The notes under the pieces: model-generated
What the model was told of the DNA's origin: nothing
Seen by the model: the letters and a program-made list of their open reading frames with translations, nothing else
The model's database searches: none
DNA from: Spinacia oleracea
Taxonomy: Eukaryota; Streptophyta; Magnoliopsida; Caryophyllales; Amaranthaceae
DNA length: 64,000 nucleotides
NCBI RefSeq assembly: GCF_020520425.1
Contig: NC_079490.1
Location: forward strand, 372,001 to 436,000
Direction of reading: 5' to 3'
In this document: in pieces, positions 43,623-53,499 of the stretch
How positions within the stretch are numbered: the first letter of the stretch is position 1
How the letters are laid out: each line of letters opens with the position of its first letter
Position numbers and translations under genes: made by a program

Positions 43623-46600
43623 ATGGCGCCTCTTCTGTTTGAGGATATCTTCAATATTACCAGGATTGATCCTGATGGCAAGAAGTTCGACAAAGGTATT
43701 CTGCTAAATTAGCAAAAAAAATTCATTTGGAAATTAAGTTAGTGCTATTTCTGTTTGAATTTCCATTGATTTTATTTTATTGAAAGAAAGGTCGTGTCTT
43801 TTGGGAATAGAAGTCATGAAAAACTTGCGACTAACTTCAAAGCTTATGCCTTGTATCCTGTTTAGTTACCTCTTTGTTTTGAAACCATGGAAATGTGAGT
43901 TATTAAAGCTTTTCATTTGGAATTCAGTTGGGTGGGGATTGTGGTTTTGTTATCATGCTCATTTTGTACCTGTAGAATGCCTTCTGTGTTTGTTTCTATT
44001 TAATTGAAGGTAAACCTTTGTTTGGTGGGGAAGAATTGAATTTTTGGTTGCTTATAGCTCTGTTTTGTTGCGTGCAGTTTCTCGAATTGAAGCACAGAGT
44101 GACAAATTTGATGCATTCATATTGCTGGATGTCAATATAGATGTCTATCGTATTAACAAAGACAAGAGGTACACCATTGGGCTAGCAACCACTCTCGACC
44201 TGGATGGGGGTGCTGACTCGGGGTTCTATAACCAGGTTAGGCATTACTATTTGTTTACATTTTTTTAATTCTCACCTCATGCTTTCTCATATGTTTGAAT
44301 TTTAACCAATACATATCTTCATTGCAATTAGTGTATGTGTATTACTGAAGAAGACAGACTTTTGGTTGGAGGAAGTTTGAATCACTGTTATAGAAGAGTG
44401 GTCAAACATTAGGCCTGAATATGTTGTAGTTAGTCATTAAGAACTTTGGAATTGGCTTCAGAGTTTGCACTCTGGAAACTGTTTTGACAAATATGGTTGA
44501 ACCCTTTCTAGTTTGTGTGTCCTTGGAAATTGGAAAAAATATCATTTACCTGCCTAAATTTTGAATCATAGGAGGATATGATGTGCTGTGTATCTTGTGA
44601 AAAGTGATAATGTGTTTAATTGCGTGTGCTTGCAGCTGAGAAAGCTCATTTAGTTGATAATGTGTTTTTATGGTGTCGATATGGGTTTCCTAATCCTAAG
44701 TTTTCTTTTCCTCTTAGGGATTATTATTCAGATTTAGACTCAGGGGCCTTAGGTAACAAAGAGCTAATTGGTATGACTTGCAGTGGTACTGGCTTTGGAC
44801 TCTGGTTCTTGTGGTTGATGTTTTTGATTTGGACTGTAGTTATTAGCTTGAAATTACCCTATTCTTTTTAAACTATAGTTCATCGATATCAAAGCGAGCT
44901 CGGTCAATTTCATCATAAGTAACAGGTTGACATAACAATTCCTTAGCAGCAAGAGACAAAGTATTACTTCTTCTGATGACAGGGAGATCTATCCCCGGGA
45001 GAGAGGTTGCAGCAGAGCCTAGCAAACTCTTATAGAAACCCAAAATTTCAGCCTGGATAGCTTGAGAATCAGTAATAGTATTCCCCTGCTCATCGTGCCA
45101 CATATGACTTTTGTTCCTGGTAAACCTCTCTTTCATTGCGGAGTAGAGAAAGTGATGGTTAGAATCACCTAGGGCGAGCCACTGAATCCTAGATTTCTGT
45201 TGTAAAGCCTGTTCTTCGACATGTAGCCATTTCTTAAGATCCAAACATATTCCCTCTCCTTTACATGAAGAGCAGTAGCATTATGATTTTGAAGTTCATT
45301 CCGTCTAGCTCAAGTCTGATATTATCAATCTTTCCAGCAACGAAAGAGAATTCTTATCTATGCAGCTTGAGCTTACGCCACACCCTAGCCAAAGGCACAG
45401 TCTGATTCCAACAACCAGTCATTATTTCCTCAAAAGAAGAATGGCTAGCAAGATAATTGAGAAATCTAAAGGGTCTCCCACCCCCTTTATCCTCGGGAAC
45501 ACAAATCAACAAAGGAGAGTGATCAGAAATGCAAGGATTGAGGTAATTAGCCACAATATTTCCATGATTATCCATCCAAGCTGTATTACCAAACACTCGA
45601 TCGATTCTGCTGGCTTTCCTACTATCGCCTAATCCTTTATTATACCAGGAATAGTAATAACCAGTACTTCGAATTTCATTTAACTCCAAATCCTCCACCA
45701 CGGACAAAAGATCTCTGGTCTCAGCATTTGAAACATAATTACCATTTATTCTATCAGTTGCATACATAACAGCATTGAAGTCTCCAGCAACAATCCATGA
45801 ACTATTCAGTAACCAAGAAGCCAACCTTCTGATCTCAAACCAATAAAGGCAGTCTAGTATCCACGGTGTGTAGGCCATAAACTGCAGTAAAATGACAAGA
45901 AAAACCACCGTGCTTTGTGACAATAGAACAATGAATAAATTGCTCATGCACAGCCAAGACATTTGAATCAACATCCTGGTGCTTCCACCCTAACCTAATT
46001 CTTCCTTTTGCAGAACAACTATAGTTACAAACCCACTTCCAATAGATGCCGAACTTTTTTTGAACTTTCTGAACATTAGCAACTCTGACTCTTGTTTCCA
46101 GAATAGGCATAACAGATACCTTATTTTCCCTAAGATATTTCTTTACTTCTACTTTTTGGGGTTCATTTAGCCCCCTAATATTCCAAGTAGAAATGATCTT
46201 TTAGTAATACATGGAATATCTTCAGCAGTCTGCTCATCCGCACTCCCTTCAGTTTCCGTAACTTCCTCAATAACCTCATTAATGTTGCCATGTCCCAGAA
46301 CAAAAAAAAGAATTATTAGGAGAAGTCACTTGTCCTTTTCCCCTTGTTCTTCTGTTTGCAGCCCTCGTTCTTTTATGATTTGATAAACTCAACTCTTCAA
46401 CATTTCCTCCATTACAGATACTTGAAATTTAGCAATAACTTGTGTATTTTTTTCAGACTTCGCGGGAGACACTTGCAGACAGATACGAATATGTCATGCA
46501 TGGAAGGACTTATCGCATTACTGATATTGATTATGAAGGACAAGAGAAGGGGTTAGTTTTCCTGTCTTTAGTTTGTAATCTTCTTTTATTCACTTTGCAG

Positions 46601-46807
46601 AATTATAATACACTGTTACCCTCATATGAAGATATGAAGACATATAAACAGAAAATGTTTTAATCTAAACATTGTTTATTTGCTTTACACAGAGAGATAT
46701 TTGTTTCATTTGGTGGACTCTTAATGATGATGAGGGTGGACAAGAGTGTCAGTAAGAATTTTCAGCTGGACCAAAGATTGTTCCTGCTGATGAAGAGAAC
46801 TGAGTAG
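43623..46807 (+). CDS. NRPB8: RNA polymerases I/II/III shared subunit RPB8 (NRPB8)
   Basis: Exons 43623-43695, 44078-44235, 46457-46551 and 46693-46807 join to 146 residues, the usual RPB8 length. The N-terminus has FEDIF and the family signature DPDGKKFDKVSRIEAQS. The middle has LDVNIDVYRI, ATTLDLDGG and ETLADRYEYVMHGRTYRI. The end is VSFGGLLMMM and FQLDQRLFLLMKRTE. RPB8 is a small OB-fold subunit shared by nuclear RNA polymerases, including the plant-specific Pol IV and V. Intron 2 is 2221 bp long because it contains an antisense LINE fragment. The leader carries a telo-box and its own intron. Confidence 0.95.
44873..46290 (-). mobile_element. L1-type LINE fragment (endonuclease part) in RPB8 intron 2
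   Basis: The minus strand encodes broken pieces of a plant L1-type ORF2. Near 46190-46100 is the start of an apurinic endonuclease (WNIRGLNEPQKV). The domain continues through SWIVAGDFNAV (about 45800) to a catalytic-type CISDHSPLL (about 45520). It then runs into the pre-RT region (WLALGDSNHHFLYSAMKER, about 45190) and stops near VTYDEIDRARFDIDE at 44880, where the reverse transcriptase should begin. The reading is interrupted by frame changes near 45250-45350, 45960-45980 and 46100-46200. LINEs normally lose their 5' end, but this copy lacks the RT and 3' end, so it is an internal remnant. The piece upstream of 46200 may be the ORF1 tail. It is antisense to RPB8. Confidence 0.8.
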
Positions 46808-47049
46808 GCTTTTCTAACTTTTGGTGCAGATTATCTGACTTTTCAAGCTGTAAATTGTTCTCAGACACAATGTATTGAATGGTGGATATTTGCTAAGCCT
46901 GTTTAGGTATTGTACCCAAAACCTGAACTCGATTTCTGAGTCTTGTTAAGAAGTTAGATTGTTGCATATCTATGGATTTATCAACTATTTGGATGTCTAT
47001 ATTTAAACTTCGCATTACCAGTCTTTACTTCAAGAGTAGACATGAATCC

Positions 47050-47254
47050 ATGATTACCTATAGCCCGACCCGTTGGCCTGACCCAGCCCGAAAAGTATGG
47101 GTTTGTGCAAACCTCAAATATGCATTTTTAGACTGAAGCCCAAACCTGGCCTGAAACCCGCCCCGACACGAAAAGCCCGCACCAAATTTATGAGTTTGGG
47201 CATGAGTTTTTGTATTAAAGCCCGGCCCAGCCCTGTATTTTGATCACCTTTACT
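47050..47254 (+). mobile_element. GGGCC-rich element, family A, downstream of RPB8
   Basis: This second copy of the COP10 intron 3 element is in the same orientation. It shares CTATAG.CCG, AAAGCCCGCACCAAATTTAT, GGGCATGAGTTTTTGT, AAGCCCGGCCC and TTTGATCACCTTTA. It lies between RPB8 and the convergent PUT gene. Confidence 0.6.
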
Positions 47255-47494
47255 TCCGAGTATCAGTCCTGTATAATTCTAGTGTAGCACACTAGCACGC
47301 CGTATTAAAAAGCCTCAATATTTCAGAGCAAAACAGCCTCATAAACTTTGTTTGGTTTGTAATTCATGAATGTATTGATGTAAAATAAATGAACCAATCC
47401 TTAACAACACACCCACAAAGGCTACAATTTGTATGCAAACTATTGCAATCGCGAGTTACAACCATGACTCAGTGTAGTGTTCAAGTATGTACTC

Positions 47495-48967
47495 CTAATC
47501 AACCACATCCTGCTTTGTAACAAGATGATGTTCTTCCTCACTGACCTGTTCATCACTAAATGTACACCAACCTCTTGATTTACAGAATTTCATAAGAAAA
47601 TACCACAAAATCCCAAGTAAAGTCAACAAAGCACTCACAAAAAACACAGTTCTATTAGCAACTACCATGACATAAACAAGAAACACAGATGGTATGAAGC
47701 ACATGATCACCAACCCCACCATCTCTAATGGAACTCGGTACGGCCTCTTGACAGCTGGCATCTTTCTTCTCAACCAGAGAAACGAGGCGAACTCGAGCAA
47801 CATCCCCAAACTATAGAGGAAGTTGACAGATGAGATTATGTCAGTGAAGTTGAGGTATGAAATAGCAAGTGCTATGATCATGGAAACTAGAATCCCAACC
47901 CAAGGAGTATTGAACCGTTTAGACCGAGCCCCGAAAGACCTCGGAACAATCCCGAGATCAGCCATACCAAGAAACTGGTAAGCACAGCTGCTTAATTGAG
48001 CTTCAAACAGACCTATTACTGATAAAACAGCACCAATCTCCATCCAAATCTTGAGCCATTTCCCAGCAATGATTTCGGCAGCATCAGCAAAATACCCATC
48101 AACCCATTTCTCTTGATCAAGAGGAATTGAACCAGTAGCAGCCAAAAGAGGCACCAAATAACCCAAACAAGTGAGAATCCCAGCTGAAAACAGAGCTTTT
48201 GGGAAAGTCTTTTGAGGATTTTCAACTTCCCCTGCTAAAGTACTTGCATTATCCCAAAAATTCAAGTTCCAAAACAATGTATTGAAGAACAAACTCCAAT
48301 CCCTTTTCACACCTTTCTCACCTAAACTCATCCATCTTGTAGGATCAATATTAGGGATTGAAATCAAAGACATGACAATAAATGGGAAAAGTGAAGCCAC
48401 CCCTAAAGCTACTGAAGTATACCCAACAATAGTCAACCCAGTATAATTAACAAATGACAGCACAAAAGTTGACATCAAAATTGCTAAATAATGAGGAAAC
48501 CCAGAAGATAGAGCAGGAATTACCAATTTCAGATAGTCAATGCAAAGAACAGGATAAGAAGCTAGATTGATGACACCACTAAGGAATTTCCAGAACCCCA
48601 TTTGAGACCCCCAAAAGGGCCCAAAAGCCTTATGAGCCCAGATCACAAATCCACCGTTGCCGGGAAAAGTGGTGGCGAGCTCCGCCGTGACTAACGCCTC
48701 TGGGATACTCCATATGAATGGGAAGATAAGGAAACCCAAGATGGCTAAGAGTGGGCCGGCTGATTTTACTGAGGGCTCTTCGCCGTAGGGCCCACCGGCG
48801 ACCTCGAAGTAGATGAGAAAGATTAAAGGGAGGAGGGCTAGCTTTTTGGGTGATTTGGGGTTGAGTTGATTGCCATGATTGGATTGGTGTTCTTCCTCAT
48901 CATCTTCAATGATTGAGAAGGATGGAGTGGATTCGGATGAGTTTAGGGAGGAGAGAGAAACTCCCAT
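47495..48967 (-). CDS. Polyamine uptake transporter (PUT/LAT family), copy 1
   Basis: An intronless minus-strand gene. I start it at the Met at 48967 ([13 protein letters not shown]), giving 490 residues, the usual length of Arabidopsis PUT proteins. The frame is open 37 codons upstream with two further Met codons. A polar acidic N-terminus precedes about 12 hydrophobic segments. The first contains the family hallmark [14 protein letters not shown], and [18 protein letters not shown] follows. Members of this amino acid-polyamine-organocation group carry putrescine and spermidine (and paraquat) across plasma or organelle membranes. It is the neighbour and close paralogue of 50467-51897, in the same orientation, so the pair arose by tandem duplication. 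The acidic/His-rich C-terminus ([15 protein letters not shown]) differs from the paralogue. Confidence 0.9.
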   Translation of the reverse strand: MGVSLSSLNSSESTPSFSIIEDDEEEHQSNHGNQLNPKSPKKLALLPLIFLIYFEVAGGPYGEEPSVKSAGPLLAILGFLIFPFIWSIPEALVTAELATTFPGNGGFVIWAHKAFGPFWGSQMGFWKFLSGVINLASYPVLCIDYLKLVIPALSSGFPHYLAILMSTFVLSFVNYTGLTIVGYTSVALGVASLFPFIVMSLISIPNIDPTRWMSLGEKGVKRDWSLFFNTLFWNLNFWDNASTLAGEVENPQKTFPKALFSAGILTCLGYLVPLLAATGSIPLDQEKWVDGYFADAAEIIAGKWLKIWMEIGAVLSVIGLFEAQLSSCAYQFLGMADLGIVPRSFGARSKRFNTPWVGILVSMIIALAISYLNFTDIISSVNFLYSLGMLLEFASFLWLRRKMPAVKRPYRVPLEMVGLVIMCFIPSVFLVYVMVVANRTVFFVSALLTLLGILWYFLMKFCKSRGWCTFSDEQVSEEEHHLVTKQDVVD

Positions 48968-49634
48968 TATTGTGGAATTTGCATTCGTTGAATTTGTCTT
49001 CAGCATACTACAAATACAATTTTCCTTTTGGGTAGATTTGTGGGGTCTGTCTTCGGAAATCCAATTCCAAAGATCCAAACTTTATGAACATCTCATTATG
49101 GAATTGCTGTAATATTGCAATTTGCAACACTATGAATCTATGACAATGTGTAAATCTTGTGATTTTTACAAAAAATGGGCAGTGTAAGGTGGAGTAATCT
49201 GTAAATGGATACATACCATTAAGACTTGAGGATTTTATAGACTTTTTTGGTGGCCATTAACATTTGATTCATTTGTAGACTTGTTTTTATTGTTTGCTTC
49301 ATTCCAATTGTTTTGTTTATGCAGTTATGTTAAATCCTATAATACCAAGTTGTGAACCACATATTTACCCTACATACTTTCTCAATTTCATAATGCTTAG
49401 CTTACATTACCTACGTACATATATATAGTCAAGTAATATCTTATTAACATCTCAATGTATATAATTACAGAGTATAAAAGAGAGCGATTTTCTTCAATAA
49501 TGCTTGAAGATTCGAAAATTCTCAAAGTGCGCTACTTTTTCACTTATTTCCCACTCTACCGTCCACGTCAGGAAGAAAGCCGGTCTAATTTTTTTATAGA
49601 ATCTACAATAAACCACTATCTGAAACAACGGTTT

Positions 49635-49711
49635 AAAGGGGTAAACCGCTATCTGAAATAGCGGCTTATATATTTAATGAACCGCCATGTCAGGTAGCGG
49701 TTAACCCCTTA
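49635..49711. repeat. Nested inverted repeat between the PUT genes
   Basis: AAGGGGTAAACCGCT at the left and AGCGGTTAACCCCTTA at the right are inverted. Between them lies a second perfect-looking hairpin (CCGCTATCTGAAATAGCGG). A related half (AACCACTATCTGAAACAACG) lies just before it. It may be a MITE remnant or only a structured spacer. Confidence 0.4.
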
Positions 49712-49739
49712 TGATTTTCCTATGGTTCAGAGTTTGCTT

Positions 49740-50110
49740 ATTGGCATCTTAATTAGCCACATTGGGTGCCGATTGTTAACCCTGATAAATACGCTCTTCC
49801 TACTAGATGCAATTAAGGAGGTGCATCCATGATCAATGAATTTTCCAACCTTCCACCTTGAGGACAGGGTGCGTTTTTGGGGGCGGGGTATTACAATGAA
49901 CTCACCTGCTCCACACCCTTGATCAGTAGCAACCAACACCCAAACATAGTGGTGGCAACGGTTTGGTACAATTAAAGAATGTTGCCTTATTACCGCCACT
50001 TTTGTTGTCCTCGTACTTTGGTTAATTACATTTGTCGGAGGGAAGAAACTAGAATCATCTTGAGAGTATAGTTTTGTATCCCAAGCCTTGAGCTTTCTAT
50101 CAATCAACAA
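49740..50110 (+). mobile_element. Fossil fragment, probable Ty3/gypsy LTR retrotransposon
   Basis: A short stretch near 49835-49880 resembles the C-terminal tail after integrase in plant Ty3/gypsy polyproteins, followed by the G-rich sequence usual at the end of their coding region. The remainder to about 50110 may be adjoining 3' sequence. The element is badly broken and only a small part remains. I see no paired LTRs. Likely old. Confidence 0.45.
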
Positions 50111-50466
50111 TCATCCTTCCTCTATTTGTGTGTGTTCCTGTGTTTGTTGAGAAATATTGAAAATGTTTGGTGAGAAATTAGTAGAGTGCTATTGTACTTT
50201 TATGATAGGAAGGTCCAAACATGGCTTACAATCACTGATCAGTCTTATCATAACTCATACATTTCAAAGTCAAATTCTTTGATTGAGAAGCAATAATGTT
50301 GAAAGGCAAAAACTTTGATTAAAAAGCAAGAAAGCTATATTTACCAAAGTGTCAAAAATTTAGAACCACTAATCATCTAATCTGCATAATATCATGAATA
50401 AACTTTGATTAAAAAGCAAGAAAGCTATATTTACTACTACATAAACTGCTTCTGCTGCTGCTGCAA

Positions 50467-51897
50467 TCAGTCTTCTGCTTGAATGCTGCCGAAAACACAC
50501 CATTTCTTCGACTTACACAGCTTCATGAAAAAGAACCAAGCAATTCCACCAGCAGTCATCAACCCACTTACAAGAAACACCATTTTAGTAGCTATAACCA
50601 TTATAAACACCAAAAATACTGATGGTACCAAACACATTATCACCAAACCAGGCAACCCTAATGGAACGCGGTATGGCCTCTTTAAATGCGGCCTCTTTCT
50701 CCTCAACCATAAAAACGAGGCGAATTCCAACAACATCCCTAAGCTGTAAAGGAAATTAGCTGAAGAAATCAAGTCTGTAAAATCCATAAAAGAAACTGCA
50801 AGTGTGATTACAGTTGATGCTAATATTCCAACCCATGGTGTGTTGAACCATTTTGATCTTGCAGCACAAAACCTTGGCAAAAACCCAATATCTGCCATCC
50901 CCATAACTTGGAAAGATGAACTACTCAATTGAGCTTCAAACAGTCCAATTGCAGACAAAACTGCACCAATCTCAACCCAGATTTTTAACCATTTCCCAAC
51001 AATCATCTGTGCAGCATCTGCCATAAACCCTGTTTCCCACAAATTCTGATCAACAGAAACTGCACCAGTGACAGCAAACAATGGAACCAAGTATGCCAAA
51101 CAGGTGAAGATCACTGCTATAAACAGTGCCTTTGGGAATGTTTTCTGAGGCTTATCAACCTCACCAGCAAGTGTACTAACATTATCCCAGAAATTCAAGT
51201 TCCAAAAAAGTGTATTCCCAAACAAATTCCAGTCCTTTTTAACCCCTTTTTGACCTAAACTAAGCCACCTGTGAGGCTGAATCTGAGGTATAGCAACCAA
51301 AGACATGACAATAAATGGAAGTAGTGAAATAATTCCAAGAGCAACAGCAGCATAACCAACAATAGTAAGTCCAGTATAATTCAAGAATGACAGCATTAAT
51401 GTTGAAATAGTTATTGCTAAATACCTTGGTAACCCTGAACTGAAAACAGGAAACACTTTCTTCAAGTAATCAATGCAGAGAACAGGAAATGAAGCAATGT
51501 TAATCACTCCACTTAAAAATTTCCAAGTACCCATGATGGATCCCCAGAACGGCCCGAAAGCCCGCTCAGCCCATATAACAAACCCACCGTCACCCGGGTA
51601 GGCGGTGGAGAGCTCCGCCGTGATCAACGCCTCAGGGACACTCCAGATAAATGGGAAGATCAGAAAGCCCAATAGTGCTAATAGTGGGCCAGCTGCTTGG
51701 ACTGCAGGCTCCTCACCATAAGGCCCACCAGCAACCTCAAAGTATATCAGGAATACAAGAGGGATGAGGGTCAACTTCTTATGACTCCCGCCACCGCCGC
51801 CAACACCACCGTCAGCGGTGGTGGAAACAGGAAGTTGATCTGAGACTGCTACAGGTTCTTCACTGACCATTGTTATTTTCTTGGGTTTGGGGTGCAA
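50467..51897 (-). CDS. Polyamine uptake transporter (PUT/LAT family), copy 2
   Basis: An intronless minus-strand gene of 476 residues from the Met at 51897; the Met at 51870 ([12 protein letters not shown]) is a good alternative. The N-terminus has a Gly-rich GGVGGGGGS stretch. The membrane core matches the neighbour closely: [47 protein letters not shown] and [15 protein letters not shown]-type segments, with about 12 membrane spans. The same polyamine/H+ symport role is inferred from the family. The two genes lie head to tail 1.5 kb apart, and most differences are at the termini. The region upstream is shared with the divergent gene at 53500. Confidence 0.9.
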   Translation of the reverse strand: MHPKPKKITMVSEEPVAVSDQLPVSTTADGGVGGGGGSHKKLTLIPLVFLIYFEVAGGPYGEEPAVQAAGPLLALLGFLIFPFIWSVPEALITAELSTAYPGDGGFVIWAERAFGPFWGSIMGTWKFLSGVINIASFPVLCIDYLKKVFPVFSSGLPRYLAITISTLMLSFLNYTGLTIVGYAAVALGIISLLPFIVMSLVAIPQIQPHRWLSLGQKGVKKDWNLFGNTLFWNLNFWDNVSTLAGEVDKPQKTFPKALFIAVIFTCLAYLVPLFAVTGAVSVDQNLWETGFMADAAQMIVGKWLKIWVEIGAVLSAIGLFEAQLSSSSFQVMGMADIGFLPRFCAARSKWFNTPWVGILASTVITLAVSFMDFTDLISSANFLYSLGMLLEFASFLWLRRKRPHLKRPYRVPLGLPGLVIMCLVPSVFLVFIMVIATKMVFLVSGLMTAGGIAWFFFMKLCKSKKWCVFGSIQAED

Positions 51898-53499
51898 ATG
51901 TTGAGAATATGGATCAAAACAAGAATTCCTGTATATATGAAGTAGGATTCTAGCAAAAAGATTAAAACTTTATTGCTACCCCAATTAAAAGTATAAAACT
52001 TTAAGATTATTTAATCAGAATCATGTGCAAAACATGATATAAGCTATGGTTTGAAAATATTAAATGTGATTTGTTTGTTGGGGTACGGAACAAAAGTTGT
52101 ATTGGAGTGAGCGAAGGAGTTATAAAACTTTATCTATGGAGGAGAAAATAAAGATATTGATTATTGACACTTGCAAGTTGGTGAAGAACAGATGTGTTAA
52201 ATGGATTCATATGGGAAGTCCTTAATAAGTTAATATAAGATAGAATAATGAAGATTCTGATAATATTAAATAGTTATGTAATTATATACAAATTACTGTA
52301 GAAGATAATATTGTTGCCTTGTTGAGAGATACGCAATCTCTTTGTAATTTGTAAATGCCGGCTGCTGATTGGTTTCCAAGATAAAAAAAAATTATTCTTT
52401 TTATTTTAGGGTATAAAATATTGAATCTTTTAAGCATAGATTGTTACCGTAATTATGAATAATAAAATAATATAGTGGAGGAGTTTTGTAGCAGTAATTC
52501 GTGGACTAATTGTTGGACTACTAGGACTTTTGTAACGTAAGAGGTGAGACTCCTTTTTATGGTGGTGGTTGATTCTTGATTGATTGGGATTCCGTTCATA
52601 TTACTACGGAATATGGGTGCTTTATCTTTACCTTAAAATAAATAAATAAGAAGTTTAAGGTTTAACAAATACAGATAAGTTGCAATCGAGTCTTATATGA
52701 TCAATAAACTTTAGGTTTAACAAGTACAGATAAGTTGCAACTATATCTGCTTTGTACACTTAAATAGTTAAAAATATATGGGGTTTCAAAAAAGAATCGC
52801 CTCGATTGGACTCCGGTGTGAAAGTTATGCTAGATAGCTGCATGCCTTCAAGCATTGCCGAATAAATGTCATTCAAGGGCGGTAGGGCCTTAAGGAGATC
52901 CCGATACCGGGTCCGAGGGTCCAAATTTGGTCAAAAAAAAGCGTGGATAATAGTCTTTTAGGGTGCAATTTTGGCAAATTTGGACATTTTCGGAAGCCGG
53001 TAAGGTTAGAAGTCTGGGCGCTTTCCACATACCTCATGGATCCCAGGAGGTCATATCGGTGCTTAGAACCATCTCCATGACCTCCTAAATGACATTTTAT
53101 GGGACTTTTAAAAAAAAACGCATATTGCCGAATAAATGTCATTTCGGGGCCTTTACACCCGAAAATCAAAACCTCTTTTCCTAAAACGGGTCGTGACATG
53201 CCCGAATTCCAGCCCAAAAGCGAGGCTATGTGTGATCTGCTCTACTTTGTTCGTCAACATCAGTCCAACAGACGTTTTGTCCAAATTGTGCCCTCTAATT
53301 CAAATGATGATCATTTCAAGAAAGAAGGAAAGAAAGAAAAACTCCACAACCTTCCCCCCTCCAGTTGAGCTGAATCAGGTACTCAATTCATTCATCTCTT
53401 TAATTATATCATCATCCCATGAATTTATATCCTAATTTTGATCTGATTTCATTTGATTTGATCGTATTCATATGTTTGTTTGACAGCAGGAAACTAATA
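51898..53499. other. Divergent intergenic region
   Basis: It holds the PUT copy 2 promoter, an inverted orphan satellite monomer at 52856-53157, and the leader of the unknown plastid gene. That leader has a probable leader intron from 53379 to 53486 or 53489. No other gene is recognisable. Confidence 0.5.
52856..53157 (-). repeat. Orphan monomer of the 325-bp satellite, inverted
   Basis: Read in reverse complement, this segment follows the unit of the array at 61266-64000: GTCATTTAGGAGGTCATGGA, GGTTCTAAGCACCGATATGA, GGATCCATGAGGTATGTGGA, the GCCCAGAC/TCTAAC step, CCAAATTTG, and CCTTAAGGCCC. The words TGCCGAATAAATGTCATT occur at both ends (52855 and 53127), so slightly more than one monomer is present. 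It is clearly more diverged than the array units are from each other. Confidence 0.75.

Noticed and set aside
44636-44872. Sense-strand open stretch in RPB8 intron 2
   Set aside because: It could not be assigned to a family; no splice sites connect it to RPB8 without breaking the conserved protein, so it is not listed as a gene.
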